A stretch of DNA of 57,321 bases. It comes from JBAXLO01 sp037134755. GTDB taxonomy: Bacteria; Bacteroidota; Bacteroidia; Bacteroidales; JACABE01. Shown here in pieces: positions 15,465 to 23,846 of this stretch. Both the position numbers and the translations under genes were made by a program. The stretch's first letter is position 1. Each line of letters starts with the position of its first letter. The notes beneath the pieces were generated by a model. That model was given only the letters and a program-made list of their open reading frames with translations. It was not told the DNA's origin and searched no databases. The DNA is taken from the NCBI GenBank assembly GCA_037134755.1, contig JBAXLO010000002.1:1-57321 (forward strand), written 5' to 3'.

Positions 15465-17465
15465 ATGAAAAGAACATTATTATTTATAATCACTTTCTTT
15501 ATGATTATAAGATTATTCGGACAAGGAGTGGATTGTGGTTCTGCTGATCCATTTTGCACAGGAACAACTTATGATTTTCCTGCAAGTACAGGAGTTACAT
15601 CTCCTACTTATGGTACTTATCCTAATTATGGATGTTTGTGCACAATGCCTAATCCTGCCTACTATTATATGCAAATTGGGACTTCAGGTAATCTCGTTAT
15701 TCATATTTCAACAACTCCTGCTCATGATGTTGATTTTATTTGTTGGGGTCCATTTACATCTCCAACGGCAGGTTGTGTAGGCGGTTTAACCGGTAATTGT
15801 ACCACTTGTTATAGTGGATGCCCCAATAATACAACTGATCCGACTTTTTATCCTTCAGGTAATATTGTTGATTGTAGTTATAGTGCTAATTCGACTGAAG
15901 ATTGCTATATCAATAATGCTATAACAGGGCAATTTTATTTACTTTTAATAACTAATTATTCAGATCAGGTTTGTAATATAAATTTTGCACAATCAAATTC
16001 CGGCACCCCCGGTGCAGCAACAACTAACTGTGGTATTTTGCCAACACCTGTTAGTAATAACGGTCCATTATGTGAAGGTGATACCTTAAAGTTATTTGCT
16101 CAGGCAGTAGATGGGGCAAGTTTTAGCTGGTCTGGTCCTAATGGATGGTCGTCTTATGATCAAAATCCAGTTATCCCGAATGCTACAGCTGCAATGGCTG
16201 CGGGTACTTATACTTGTATAGTTCTTATTGGTACACAATATAGCCCTGAAGATTCTACAGTTGTAACTATTAATCCAAATCCTGTTGTAACAGCCATGTC
16301 TGATACAATTTGTACTGGAGGGACAGCGACATTGACAGCTTCGGGTGCTAGTACTTATGTTTGGACTCCATCCAATTCAACTGCTAACCCTTATATACTT
16401 AGTCCAACTGTAACTACAAATTATAGCGTTATAGGAACAAGTGCTTTTGGTTGTAAAGATACTGCTTATGCTTCAGTTATAGTTAATCCCGGCCCAACAA
16501 TTACTGTTAATAATGCTACAATATGTGAGGGTGGAATTGCGACATTAACTGCAAGCGGAGCTGCAACTTATTTATGGAGTAATTCACAAATAATTAATCC
16601 TATTAATGTTAGTCCTGTTATTACAACAACATATACTGTTACAGGTACAGATGTTAATAATTGCATAGGTAATGCAACTTCAATAGTTACAGTAAATGCA
16701 AGGCCAAGCATAACACTAGATACTGTTGGGATTTGTCAGGGTAAAACAGCAGCGATGATTGCTCAAGGAGGATCTGCAAGTTGTACTTATACTTGGAGTA
16801 ACGGTGGCTCAGGTAATCCTTTAATGGTTTCACCTTCTGCAAGCATGATTATTGATGTTTATGTTACTGATGCAAATAACTGCAAAGATACTGCTTCAGC
16901 AATGATAACAGTTCATCCTATACCGGTAGCTGCTTTTACACCAGTTCCAACAACCACTACATTGGATAATCCTAATGTTGTATTTACCAATTTATCTACT
17001 AATTCAACTATTTGGCTTTGGAACTTTGGAGATGTTAATTCATCAAATAATACTTCAGGCTCTTTTTCACCTAATCATAGCTTTAGTGAGGTTGGTGAGT
17101 TTACAGTTACTTTAACTGTTGCATCTCCTTTTGGTTGCACTGATCAAATAACAGGTACTGTTGTTATTGAAAACCCCTATGCGTTTTATATACCTAATGC
17201 TTTTAAGCCGTCAAGTAATATTACTGACAATATGGTGTTTAAACCTAAAGGAATTGGCGTAGATCCAAGTACTTATAATATGATTATTTATGATAGATGG
17301 GGTAAAGAGATTTTTTCAACAACTGATATAAATGAAGGTTGGAATGGTAAATATCACAATACAGGTGATGTAGTGCCTTGTGGAGTTTATGTGTATTTTA
17401 TTCGCTTTACTCAGTTATTTGGTTTTGATAAAGAATTCACCGGTAGTCTATTCGTTTTAGAATAG
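15465..17465 (+). CDS. T9SS type-B adhesin-like protein with Ig-like and PKD domains (paralogue of preceding gene)
   Basis: 666 residues. The signal peptide and the N-terminal domain (GVDCGSADPFCTGTTYDFPA, DVDFICWGPF) match the upstream gene closely. Ig-like repeats follow, then a PKD domain about residues 485-570 (WLWNFGDVNSS, HSFSEVGEFTVTLTV) that the upstream gene lacks, then a type-B sorting domain (FYIPNAFKPS, IYDRWGKEIFST, GVYVYFIRF). It starts 69 bases after the neighbour's stop with no clear new promoter, so both are probably cotranscribed. A tandem duplication followed by exchange of C-terminal modules explains the pair. Confidence 0.85.
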   Translation: MKRTLLFIITFFMIIRLFGQGVDCGSADPFCTGTTYDFPASTGVTSPTYGTYPNYGCLCTMPNPAYYYMQIGTSGNLVIHISTTPAHDVDFICWGPFTSPTAGCVGGLTGNCTTCYSGCPNNTTDPTFYPSGNIVDCSYSANSTEDCYINNAITGQFYLLLITNYSDQVCNINFAQSNSGTPGAATTNCGILPTPVSNNGPLCEGDTLKLFAQAVDGASFSWSGPNGWSSYDQNPVIPNATAAMAAGTYTCIVLIGTQYSPEDSTVVTINPNPVVTAMSDTICTGGTATLTASGASTYVWTPSNSTANPYILSPTVTTNYSVIGTSAFGCKDTAYASVIVNPGPTITVNNATICEGGIATLTASGAATYLWSNSQIINPINVSPVITTTYTVTGTDVNNCIGNATSIVTVNARPSITLDTVGICQGKTAAMIAQGGSASCTYTWSNGGSGNPLMVSPSASMIIDVYVTDANNCKDTASAMITVHPIPVAAFTPVPTTTTLDNPNVVFTNLSTNSTIWLWNFGDVNSSNNTSGSFSPNHSFSEVGEFTVTLTVASPFGCTDQITGTVVIENPYAFYIPNAFKPSSNITDNMVFKPKGIGVDPSTYNMIIYDRWGKEIFSTTDINEGWNGKYHNTGDVVPCGVYVYFIRFTQLFGFDKEFTGSLFVLE

Positions 17466-17557
17466 TTAGTTTATATATTAAAAAGAAAATTATACCGAGA
17501 CATCAAAATGTTTGATTTAATCACAATAAAAAAAGTTATTTAAACAATTAAAATTAT

Positions 17558-17983
17558 ATGAAAACAATAAAAAGTATTTTAATCGCAGTTGCTTTTATTT
17601 CAGTTGCTTTATTTACAAATGAATTAAAAGCTCAAAACATCTATAAAACAAATGCTGATACAGTACGTCTGACTGTAGAGTTTTATCTATTAGCTAAAAC
17701 AAATGGGAATATAACTTATTACACTTTAGATATAAGTGAACTTAAAACTGAATTTGAGAATTTGTATTTTAAAGATTTTACTAGTAAAGATACTAGGATA
17801 AGCTTTAAAACAATAGCTTATAATGAAGGACAAGAAGCCATATTTGAAGTAGATAATAAATATAGTAAACAAGATGTTTTATATTATTTTGCAACTGCTA
17901 AAAAGATGACTAAGACAGAAAATTATAGATTCTCAGATATCGAAAAACAAAGTTTTATAACAAAAGCTAAAGAGAATAAATAA
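17558..17983 (+). CDS. Small secreted protein of unknown function
   Basis: 141 residues with a clear signal peptide (ILIAVAFISVALFTNELKAQ). The mature part is about 115 residues, rich in charged and aromatic residues, with alternating strand-like stretches and no cysteine. I recognise no family. It follows the two T9SS type-B genes on the same strand 92 bases downstream and precedes a strong terminator, so it may be the last gene of that unit. It lacks a T9SS tail and would remain in the periplasm. Confidence 0.6.
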   Translation: MKTIKSILIAVAFISVALFTNELKAQNIYKTNADTVRLTVEFYLLAKTNGNITYYTLDISELKTEFENLYFKDFTSKDTRISFKTIAYNEGQEAIFEVDNKYSKQDVLYYFATAKKMTKTENYRFSDIEKQSFITKAKENK

Positions 17984-18081
17984 AAAAGGATTAAAGAAAA
18001 CACTATTTATAATTTTATCTCTAATTATAGTTAATAGCTTTTGAGATAAACATATTTAGTACAATAATATATTATTTCAAG

Positions 18082-18120
18082 GAAAGATGATTCTCCAAAA
18101 GGAATCATCTTTCTTTTTTT
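18082..18120 (+). terminator. strong intrinsic terminator
   Basis: A perfect 12-bp stem GAAAGATGATTC / GAATCATCTTTC with an 8-base loop, then a run of T. It closes the 13404-17983 unit ahead of nifJ. Confidence 0.88.
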
Positions 18121-18240
18121 ATTCTTGTTAGGTTGTTCACAAAAGCATTAATAGCAGTCACTTCAATATGTTTATATTAATTCTTTTTTAAATAATGAAA
18201 AAAACACACAACAAGTGTACTTGCTTTCAGATATAATTAT

Positions 18241-18248
18241 TACTTTTG
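18241..18248 (+). promoter_or_regulatory. -7 box of nifJ
   Basis: TACTTTTG, an exact -7 element, leaving a leader of about 65 bases before the ATG. Confidence 0.72.
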
Positions 18249-18316
18249 TACTCGAATTTGTAAACATTATATTTCAAATTTCTTCACATTAAATCAGAAT
18301 ATTAAATAATATAATC

Positions 18317-21300
18317 ATGGACAAAAAGAAAAATTTTATCACATGTGACGGTAATCATGCAGCTTCGCACATTGCATATATGTTTAGCGAAGTGGCCGCC
18401 ATTTACCCTATTACTCCATCTTCAAATATGGCAGAGAATGTTGATGAGTGGGCAGCTCACGGTAGAAAGAACATCTTCGGAGATGAAGTAAAAGTTGTTG
18501 AAATGCAATCAGAAGGTGGTGCTTCAGGTGCAGTTCACGGCTCATTACAAGCAGGTGCTTTGACATCTACTTACACTGCTTCTCAGGGTTTATTATTAAT
18601 GATCCCTAATATGTATAAGATTGCAGGCGAATTACTACCTGGTGTATTCCATGTAAGTGCTCGTACTCTTGCAGCTCATGCATTATCAATCTTTGGTGAT
18701 CATTCAGATGTTTACTCTACTCGTCAAACAGGGTTTGCTTTCTTGGCAACAGGTAGTGTACAAGAAATTATGGATCTTGCAGGTGTTGCTCATTTAGCAG
18801 CTATTAAATCAAGAGTTCCTTTCTGTCATTTCTTTGATGGCTTCAGAACATCTCACGAAATTCAGAAGATTGAAGTTTTAGAAGACAAGGATCTTGCTCC
18901 ATTAATTGATTACAAAGCTTTACAAGAATTTAGAGATAGAGCTTTAAATCCTGAACATCCTGTTACAAGAGGTACTGCTCAAAATCCTGATATCTTTTTC
19001 CAGGCTAAAGAAGCTGTTAACACTTTCTATACTCCGGTTCCTGATATCGTTGAAGAATACATGCAGGAAATCACAAAATTAACAGGTAGAGAATACCATC
19101 CATTTACTTATTATGGTGCTAAAGATGCTGAAAACATCATCGTAGCAATGGGTTCTATCACAGAAACTACTAAAGAAGTTATTGATCACTTAACCACTAA
19201 AGGCGAAAAGGTTGGTTTGATAAGTGTTCATTTATACAGACCTTTCTCAGCTAAATATTTCTTTAATGTATTACCTAAATCAGTTAAGAGAATTGCTGTA
19301 TTAGATCGTACTAAAGAAATTGGTGCTAATGGAGATCCTTTATATTTAGATATAGTTGAATTATTCAATACTAAAGCAGAAAAACCATTGATTATTGGTG
19401 GTCGTTATGGTTTAAGTTCTAAAGATACTACTCCATCACAAATATTATCTGTATTTGATAATCTAAAAATGAAGGAACCTAAACATTTATTTACAGTTGG
19501 TATTGTTGATGATGTTACTTTCCACTCTTTACCTTTACTTCCTGAAGTTAGTATGGCTCCTAAAGGAACTTACGAAGCTAAATTCTATGGTTTAGGTTCA
19601 GATGGTACTGTTGGTGCTAACAAAAACTCGATTAAGATTATTGCTGATGCTACTGATAAATATGCTCAGGCTTATTTTGCTTATGATTCAAAGAAATCAG
19701 GTGGTATCACTGTTTCACATTTACGTTTTGGTGATGCTCCTATCCGTTCTACATACTTAGTAAATACTCCTGACTTCGTAGCTTGTCATGTTCCTTCTTA
19801 TTTGGAAAGATATGATATGTTGAAAGGTCTTAAAAAAGGTGGTACTTTCCTAATCAATAGTATTTGGGATGCTGAAGAAACCAAGAATCGTCTTCCTGAT
19901 CACATGAAGAAATATCTTGCTGTTAACGAAATTAAGTTCTATACTATAAATGCTACAGCCATTGCTGAAGAAATTGGTCTTGGTAATCGTACAAATACTA
20001 TTATGCAAGCTGCTTTCTTTAAAGTTTCTGAGGTTATTCCTTACGAAAAAGCTATTGCTGAAATGAAATATGCTATAAAGAAATCTTATGGCCGCAAAGG
20101 GGAAGAAATTATTACTATGAACAACACTGCTGTTGATCGTGGTTGTGATGTTATTGAAGTTGAAATTCCTGCTGAATGGGCTAAGATTGAAGTTAAACCT
20201 AAGGTTGATACCCGTAACATTCCTGATTTTATTAAGAATGTGGTGGAACCTATCAATAATCTTATGGGTGACGATTTGCCTGTAAGCGCTTTCTTAGGAA
20301 GAGAAGATGGTACTTTCCCAGCTGGTACTGCTGCTTACGAAAAACGCGGTATTGCTGTTAACGTTCCTGAATGGATTCCTGAAAACTGTATTCAGTGTAA
20401 TCAATGTGCTTATGTTTGCCCTCACGCTGCTATTCGTCCTTTCTTATTAGATGAAAAAGAAATGAAGAATGCTCCTGCAGGTATCAAGACTTTAAAAGCT
20501 ATTGGTAAGGAATTAGTAGGTCTTGAGTTTAAGATTCAGGTGAGTCCATTAGATTGTACAGGTTGCAGCAACTGTGCTGATGTTTGTCCTGCTAAAGTAA
20601 AATCTTTAGTTATGAAACCTCTGGAATCACAGATGACAGAAACTAATAACTGGGATTATTTAATTAAAGATGTTTCTTACAAAACTAATTTAGCTCCTCG
20701 CGAAAAGACTTTCAAGAACAGTCAGTTTGCTCAACCATTATTCGAGTTCTCAGGTGCTTGTGCAGGTTGTGGCGAAACTCCTTATATCAAATTGATCACT
20801 CAGCTTTATGGCGAGCGTATGATGGTTGCTAATGCTACCGGATGTTCTTCTATCTATGGTGGTTCAGCTCCTTCTACTCCTTACACAACTAATAAATGTG
20901 GACAAGGTCCTGCTTGGGCTAATTCTTTATTCGAAGACAATGCTGAATATGGTTTAGGTATGGCTGTTGGTGTTAATAAACTTAGAGCCAGAATTGCTCA
21001 GAAGATGAACGAGGCTATGACTGCCGAAGATGTTTCTACTGAATTAAAAGCTGCTTTCACAGCTTGGATCGAAGGCATGGACAAAGCTGATGCTTCAAAA
21101 GTTGCTACTGATGCTTTACTTCCTTTATTAGAGAAATCAAAGAATACTTTAGCTCAAGAAATTCTTTTATTAAAACAATATCTTGTTAAGAAATCTATCT
21201 GGATATTTGGTGGTGATGGTTGGGCTTATGATATTGGCTTTGGTGGTTTAGATCATGTATTAGCTTCCGGCGAGGATGTTAATGTATTGGTTATGGATAC

Positions 21301-21853
21301 CGAAGTTTATTCAAATACAGGTGGACAAGCTTCTAAATCTACTCCTGTAGGTGCTGTAGCTAAGTTTGCTGCTTCCGGAAAACGTATTCGTAAGAAAGAT
21401 CTTGGTGCAATGGCTATGACTTATGGTTATGTGTATGTTGCTCAAGTTTCGATGGGTGCAAATCAAGGACAATATTTCAGAGCATTAAAAGAAGCTGAAG
21501 CATATCCGGGACCATCAATTATCATTGCTTATGCTCCATGTATCAATCATGGTTTAAAGAATGGTATGGGTAAAACACAGGAAGAAGCTAATCTGGCTGT
21601 TGAATGTGGTTACTGGCATTTATTCAGATACAATCCTATGTTGGCCGAAGAAGGTAAGAATCCTTTCTTATTAGATTCAAAAGAACCACAATGGGATAAG
21701 TTCCAGGATTTCCTAAACTCTGAAGTACGTTATTCTTCATTAAAGAAAACATTTCCAAAAGAAGCAGGCGAACTATTTAAAGCAGCCGAAGAGAATGCTA
21801 AATGGAGATACAATGGTTACAAGCGAGTTGCCGGTATGGATTACTCTAAGTAA
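18317..21853 (+). CDS. nifJ: Pyruvate:ferredoxin (flavodoxin) oxidoreductase
   Basis: 1178 residues, the single-chain form in which the subunits are fused. It converts pyruvate, CoA and oxidised ferredoxin or flavodoxin to acetyl-CoA, CO2 and reduced carrier in the cytoplasm; it is oxygen-sensitive and typical of anaerobes. Visible parts: the N-terminal pyrimidine-binding domain (YPITPSSNMAE), a two-[4Fe-4S] ferredoxin domain with CIQCNQC starting at Cys691 and CTGCSNC starting at Cys747, further cluster ligands in GACAGCGETPY, and the TPP-binding motif GGDGWAYDIGFGG with YSNTGGQASKSTP. Codons look optimised (many GCT, GGT, GTT), which fits high expression. Monocistronic, with its own promoter and downstream terminator. 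Confidence 0.97.
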   Translation: MDKKKNFITCDGNHAASHIAYMFSEVAAIYPITPSSNMAENVDEWAAHGRKNIFGDEVKVVEMQSEGGASGAVHGSLQAGALTSTYTASQGLLLMIPNMYKIAGELLPGVFHVSARTLAAHALSIFGDHSDVYSTRQTGFAFLATGSVQEIMDLAGVAHLAAIKSRVPFCHFFDGFRTSHEIQKIEVLEDKDLAPLIDYKALQEFRDRALNPEHPVTRGTAQNPDIFFQAKEAVNTFYTPVPDIVEEYMQEITKLTGREYHPFTYYGAKDAENIIVAMGSITETTKEVIDHLTTKGEKVGLISVHLYRPFSAKYFFNVLPKSVKRIAVLDRTKEIGANGDPLYLDIVELFNTKAEKPLIIGGRYGLSSKDTTPSQILSVFDNLKMKEPKHLFTVGIVDDVTFHSLPLLPEVSMAPKGTYEAKFYGLGSDGTVGANKNSIKIIADATDKYAQAYFAYDSKKSGGITVSHLRFGDAPIRSTYLVNTPDFVACHVPSYLERYDMLKGLKKGGTFLINSIWDAEETKNRLPDHMKKYLAVNEIKFYTINATAIAEEIGLGNRTNTIMQAAFFKVSEVIPYEKAIAEMKYAIKKSYGRKGEEIITMNNTAVDRGCDVIEVEIPAEWAKIEVKPKVDTRNIPDFIKNVVEPINNLMGDDLPVSAFLGREDGTFPAGTAAYEKRGIAVNVPEWIPENCIQCNQCAYVCPHAAIRPFLLDEKEMKNAPAGIKTLKAIGKELVGLEFKIQVSPLDCTGCSNCADVCPAKVKSLVMKPLESQMTETNNWDYLIKDVSYKTNLAPREKTFKNSQFAQPLFEFSGACAGCGETPYIKLITQLYGERMMVANATGCSSIYGGSAPSTPYTTNKCGQGPAWANSLFEDNAEYGLGMAVGVNKLRARIAQKMNEAMTAEDVSTELKAAFTAWIEGMDKADASKVATDALLPLLEKSKNTLAQEILLLKQYLVKKSIWIFGGDGWAYDIGFGGLDHVLASGEDVNVLVMDTEVYSNTGGQASKSTPVGAVAKFAASGKRIRKKDLGAMAMTYGYVYVAQVSMGANQGQYFRALKEAEAYPGPSIIIAYAPCINHGLKNGMGKTQEEANLAVECGYWHLFRYNPMLAEEGKNPFLLDSKEPQWDKFQDFLNSEVRYSSLKKTFPKEAGELFKAAEENAKWRYNGYKRVAGMDYSK

Positions 21854-21893
21854 GTACTTAAAGTGCCTAAAATACTTAAAGTACTTAAAGTTA
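21854..21893. repeat. 9-bp repeat block after nifJ
   Basis: The stop codon is followed at once by ACTTAAAGT, GCCTAAAAT, ACTTAAAGT and ACTTAAAGT, a clean 9-base period built of near-palindromic words. It matches the blocks at 10332 and 54944. Confidence 0.8.
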
Positions 21894-21917
21894 TAAAATA
21901 ATCTTAATATTTGCCTT

Positions 21918-21954
21918 ACTCCCTCTCCTTTTAGGAGAGGGTTGGGGTGAGGTC
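21918..21954. repeat. dispersed CCCTCTCC...GGTTGGGGTGAGGTC repeat
   Basis: CCCTCTCCTTTTAGGAGAGGG forms a hairpin followed by TTGGGGTGAGGTC. It is a sister of the copy at 7042-7076 that lies in a gene start. Confidence 0.85.
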
Positions 21955-21956
21955 AT

Positions 21957-21993
21957 AAAAAAACCTTCATCATTAATTTGATGAAGGTTTTTT
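21957..21993. terminator. bidirectional terminator after nifJ
   Basis: An A-run with CCTTCATCA pairs with TGATGAAGG and a T-run; the loop is about 6 bases. It stops nifJ transcription and could stop minus-strand transcripts coming through the next array. Confidence 0.88.
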
Positions 21994-22050
21994 GTTATAT
22001 TTATATATTCTATAATTTCAAGCATATAGAGGTTATTTGTATCAATGTTG

Positions 22051-22355
22051 CACATATATACATCCAAGTGACACATAGATGCATCCAAGTGTCACATATA
22101 TACATACAAGTGATAGATGTATGCATCCAAGTGATACATAAGTGCACTCTTGTAACACTTAAGTGTATCTATGTAACACATGAGTGCATCCATGTAATAC
22201 ATAAGTGCATCCATGTAATACATAAGTGTATCCATGTAACACATAAGTGCACTCATGTAACACATAGATGCATCCATGTGACACCTATATGCATATAAGT
22301 AACACATAGATGTATCTATGTAGCACCTATATGCATCCAAGTAACACATAGAAGT
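22051..22355. repeat. 21-bp phased array (ACACATA...GCATCCA units)
   Basis: Fourteen units. CATCCAAGTG at 22061 recurs in variant form every 21 bases to 22334 with no slip. Each unit joins ACACATAAGTG, ACACATAGATG or ACACCTATATG to CATCCATGTA, CATCCAAGTG, CACTCATGTA or TATCTATGTA. Both strands stay open in one frame (IHVTHKC and MCYMDAL heptads), which argues that the open frames come from the period. The array is framed by hairpins at 21957-21993 and 22367-22394. Confidence 0.93.
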
Positions 22356-22366
22356 ATAAAAATAAA

Positions 22367-22394
22367 AGCCCTCATTAAATTAATAATGAGGGCT
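22367..22394 (-). terminator. minus-strand terminator beside the array
   Basis: AGCCCTCATTA pairs with TAATGAGGGCT around a 6-base loop. The T-rich tail lies on the minus strand only, so it would end transcripts moving leftwards. No minus-strand gene is present to the right of it before 26721. Confidence 0.7.
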
Positions 22395-22576
22395 CATAAA
22401 ATCATTGATTTACGTATTACAATAGTAATAGAATTAAGAGATTCTTAATTCAAAATAATCAGTTATATTTTTATTAATAATTTTACAAATACAATTTCGA
22501 AAGAGAAATAAAAAAGACTTGAATTTCGTAACTGTATCATTATGAACTAAAGTACTTGTATTTTTTCAGGATACGA

Positions 22577-22712
22577 GCAATTCAGCCCTGAATCAAGCAT
22601 ATCCTTAAAAAGTACATACGATTCAATCCTAAAGTAAGTGTATTTTTAAAAAGTAGATGCAACTCAATCCTGAATTAGGTGTATTTTTTAAAATTAGGAG
22701 CAATTCAGCTTT
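22577..22712. repeat. 41-bp phased array (TTCAnnnnTGAA cores)
   Basis: Four units at 22577, 22618, 22659 and 22700, exactly 41 bases apart. Each carries a GCAATTCAGC or GATTCAATCC type core, part of a TTCA...TGAA dyad, followed by a GTGTATTTTT tract. The remaining sequence to about 22770 is unremarkable and AT-rich. Confidence 0.75.
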
Positions 22713-22775
22713 CATTTGGATATAATGCAAAAAAGCATTTCTTTTTATCAATAAAATGATAATTAACTAAATTAA

Positions 22776-22922
22776 AACCTTATTCCAAATCATGAACCTT
22801 AGTAGAATTGTAAAAAACACAAGACATCACAAACCTTATTACATTATAAAAAGAAATTAATAAGGTTGGAAATTAGAGGGGTGTATATCGAGCTACTAAG
22901 GTTTATAAATATAAATAAGGTT
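22776..22922. promoter_or_regulatory. three nested AACCTTA dyads sharing one centre
   Basis: Six copies of AACCTTA lie symmetrically. AACCTTATT at 22776-22784 faces AATAAGGTT at 22914-22922. AACCTTAGTAG at 22795-22805 faces CTACTAAGGTT at 22893-22903. AACCTTATTA at 22832-22841 faces TAATAAGGTT at 22858-22867. All three pairs centre on base 22849 (to within half a base). Sequence between the pairs is mostly not complementary. It lies 60 bases upstream of the methyltransferase remnant. The role is unknown: operator cluster, large cruciform, or ends of a decayed element. Confidence 0.7.
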
Positions 22923-22982
22923 ATTTTATTTTAAAGATAAATGGAGCTTGTATGGAATAAAAAAGTAATTTTGTAAAATATT

Positions 22983-23156
22983 ATGTATAAAAACAAAGTT
23001 AATAAAACTAAAGAAATTAGTATGGTTGAAGAACCACAATTTGATATTAAATTTTATCAAAAAACAAAACCTATAAACGAAACTAAAATCCTCAGAGAAG
23101 AAAGAACATTGAATATTCTATCATTTTTTTCAGGATGTGGTGGTATGGTGTATTAA
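22983..23156 (+). pseudogene. truncated N-terminus of a C5-cytosine DNA methyltransferase
   Basis: A 57-codon frame starts at ATG 22983 and ends at TAA 23154-23156. Its last residues before the break are LNILSFFSGCGGM, which is motif I (the S-adenosylmethionine-binding FSGCGG) of Dcm-type methyltransferases, preceded by a charged N-terminus as in such enzymes. The catalytic PCQ motif and everything after motif I are missing. From about 23140 the sequence becomes the tail of a T9SS protein in another frame. It was probably part of a restriction-modification system; no restriction gene remains nearby. A TAATTTTG box lies at 22966-22973, very close to the ATG. Confidence 0.75.
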
Positions 23157-23557
23157 TATCAAATGATGGTTACAATTGGGCTGCTATAAATACCGGTTTA
23201 ACAGATCCTTATGTCTGGTCATTAGCCATTGCAGGAGACTACATATTTGCAGGAACACAGAATTATGGAGTTTGGAGGCGTCCACTATCAGAAATAGGAA
23301 TATACGGGATTAAAGATAACTTTGTTGACAATAACATATCTATTTATCCCAACCCCACCAAAGACAATCTTACAATAGAAACAAACTCTAATACAGAACA
23401 AAGAATAGAAATAATAAACCTTATCGGGCAAACCATATATACTTCTAATATTAATAAAAAAGCAACAATTAATACTTCCGCTTTTGTGAAAGGCGTTTAC
23501 ATCTTAAAATTAAGCTCAGATAAAGAAACTGTAGTAAGGAAGTTTGTAAAAGAATAA
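23147..23557 (+). pseudogene. C-terminal fragment of a T9SS type-A secreted protein
   Basis: The frame carries the end of a beta-propeller-like domain (GVLISNDGYNWAAINTGL, GDYIFAGTQNYGVWRR), then a type-A sorting domain (ISIYPNPTKDNLTIETN ... VRKFVKE). There is no signal peptide and the 5' part is replaced by the methyltransferase remnant, so the gene is broken. A start at ATG 23135 would give 140 residues but the first four overlap the junction. The sorting domain is close to that of the gene ending at 26543. Confidence 0.8.
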
Positions 23558-23561
23558 AAAT

Positions 23562-23698
23562 CAATTACGAATTACGAATTACGTTATAATATTTCCTAAA
23601 AACCTAATAGTCTAAAGGCCTAAAAGCCTCCATCTATATTATTAATGAAGGCTTTTGTTATTAAATAACATAGCAACGTAATTCGTAATTCGTAATTG
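23562..23698. repeat. perfect 24-bp inverted repeat of heptamers around a terminator
   Basis: The left arm 23562-23585 (three ATTACGA-type heptamers, then TT) is a perfect reverse complement of 23675-23698. Between the arms are 9-base CCTAAAAAC-like steps and a hairpin (AAAAGCCTcCAT / ATgAAGGCTTTT, about 23615-23656). It separates the broken T9SS gene from the next gene's promoter. Confidence 0.85.
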
Positions 23699-23763
23699 TT
23701 TCTTCAATTCCCGTAATTAATAATTAATAATTTATTTAAATGTCGTTTGTCATTTAATTTTAG

Positions 23764-23771
23764 TACTTTTG
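23764..23771 (+). promoter_or_regulatory. -7 box of the GEVED-protein gene
   Basis: TACTTTTG, an exact -7 element, about 75 bases before the ATG at 23847. Confidence 0.7.
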
Positions 23772-23846
23772 TATATTATTTCAAGTAAAATTATAAATTG
23801 GAATTAATTATTTACACCAATATTATCAACATTTAAATTTATCTTT

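Noticed and set aside
21978..22349. Overlapping open frames on both strands with IHVTHKC and MCYMDAL repeats
   Set aside because: The same 21-bp array produces both; real genes would not show matching heptads on both strands. The frames also run into a terminator.
22966..22973. TAATTTTG as a working promoter of the methyltransferase remnant
   Set aside because: It ends only 9 bases before the ATG, would give an almost leaderless mRNA, and no -33 element is at the right distance; it is only mentioned as a possibility.
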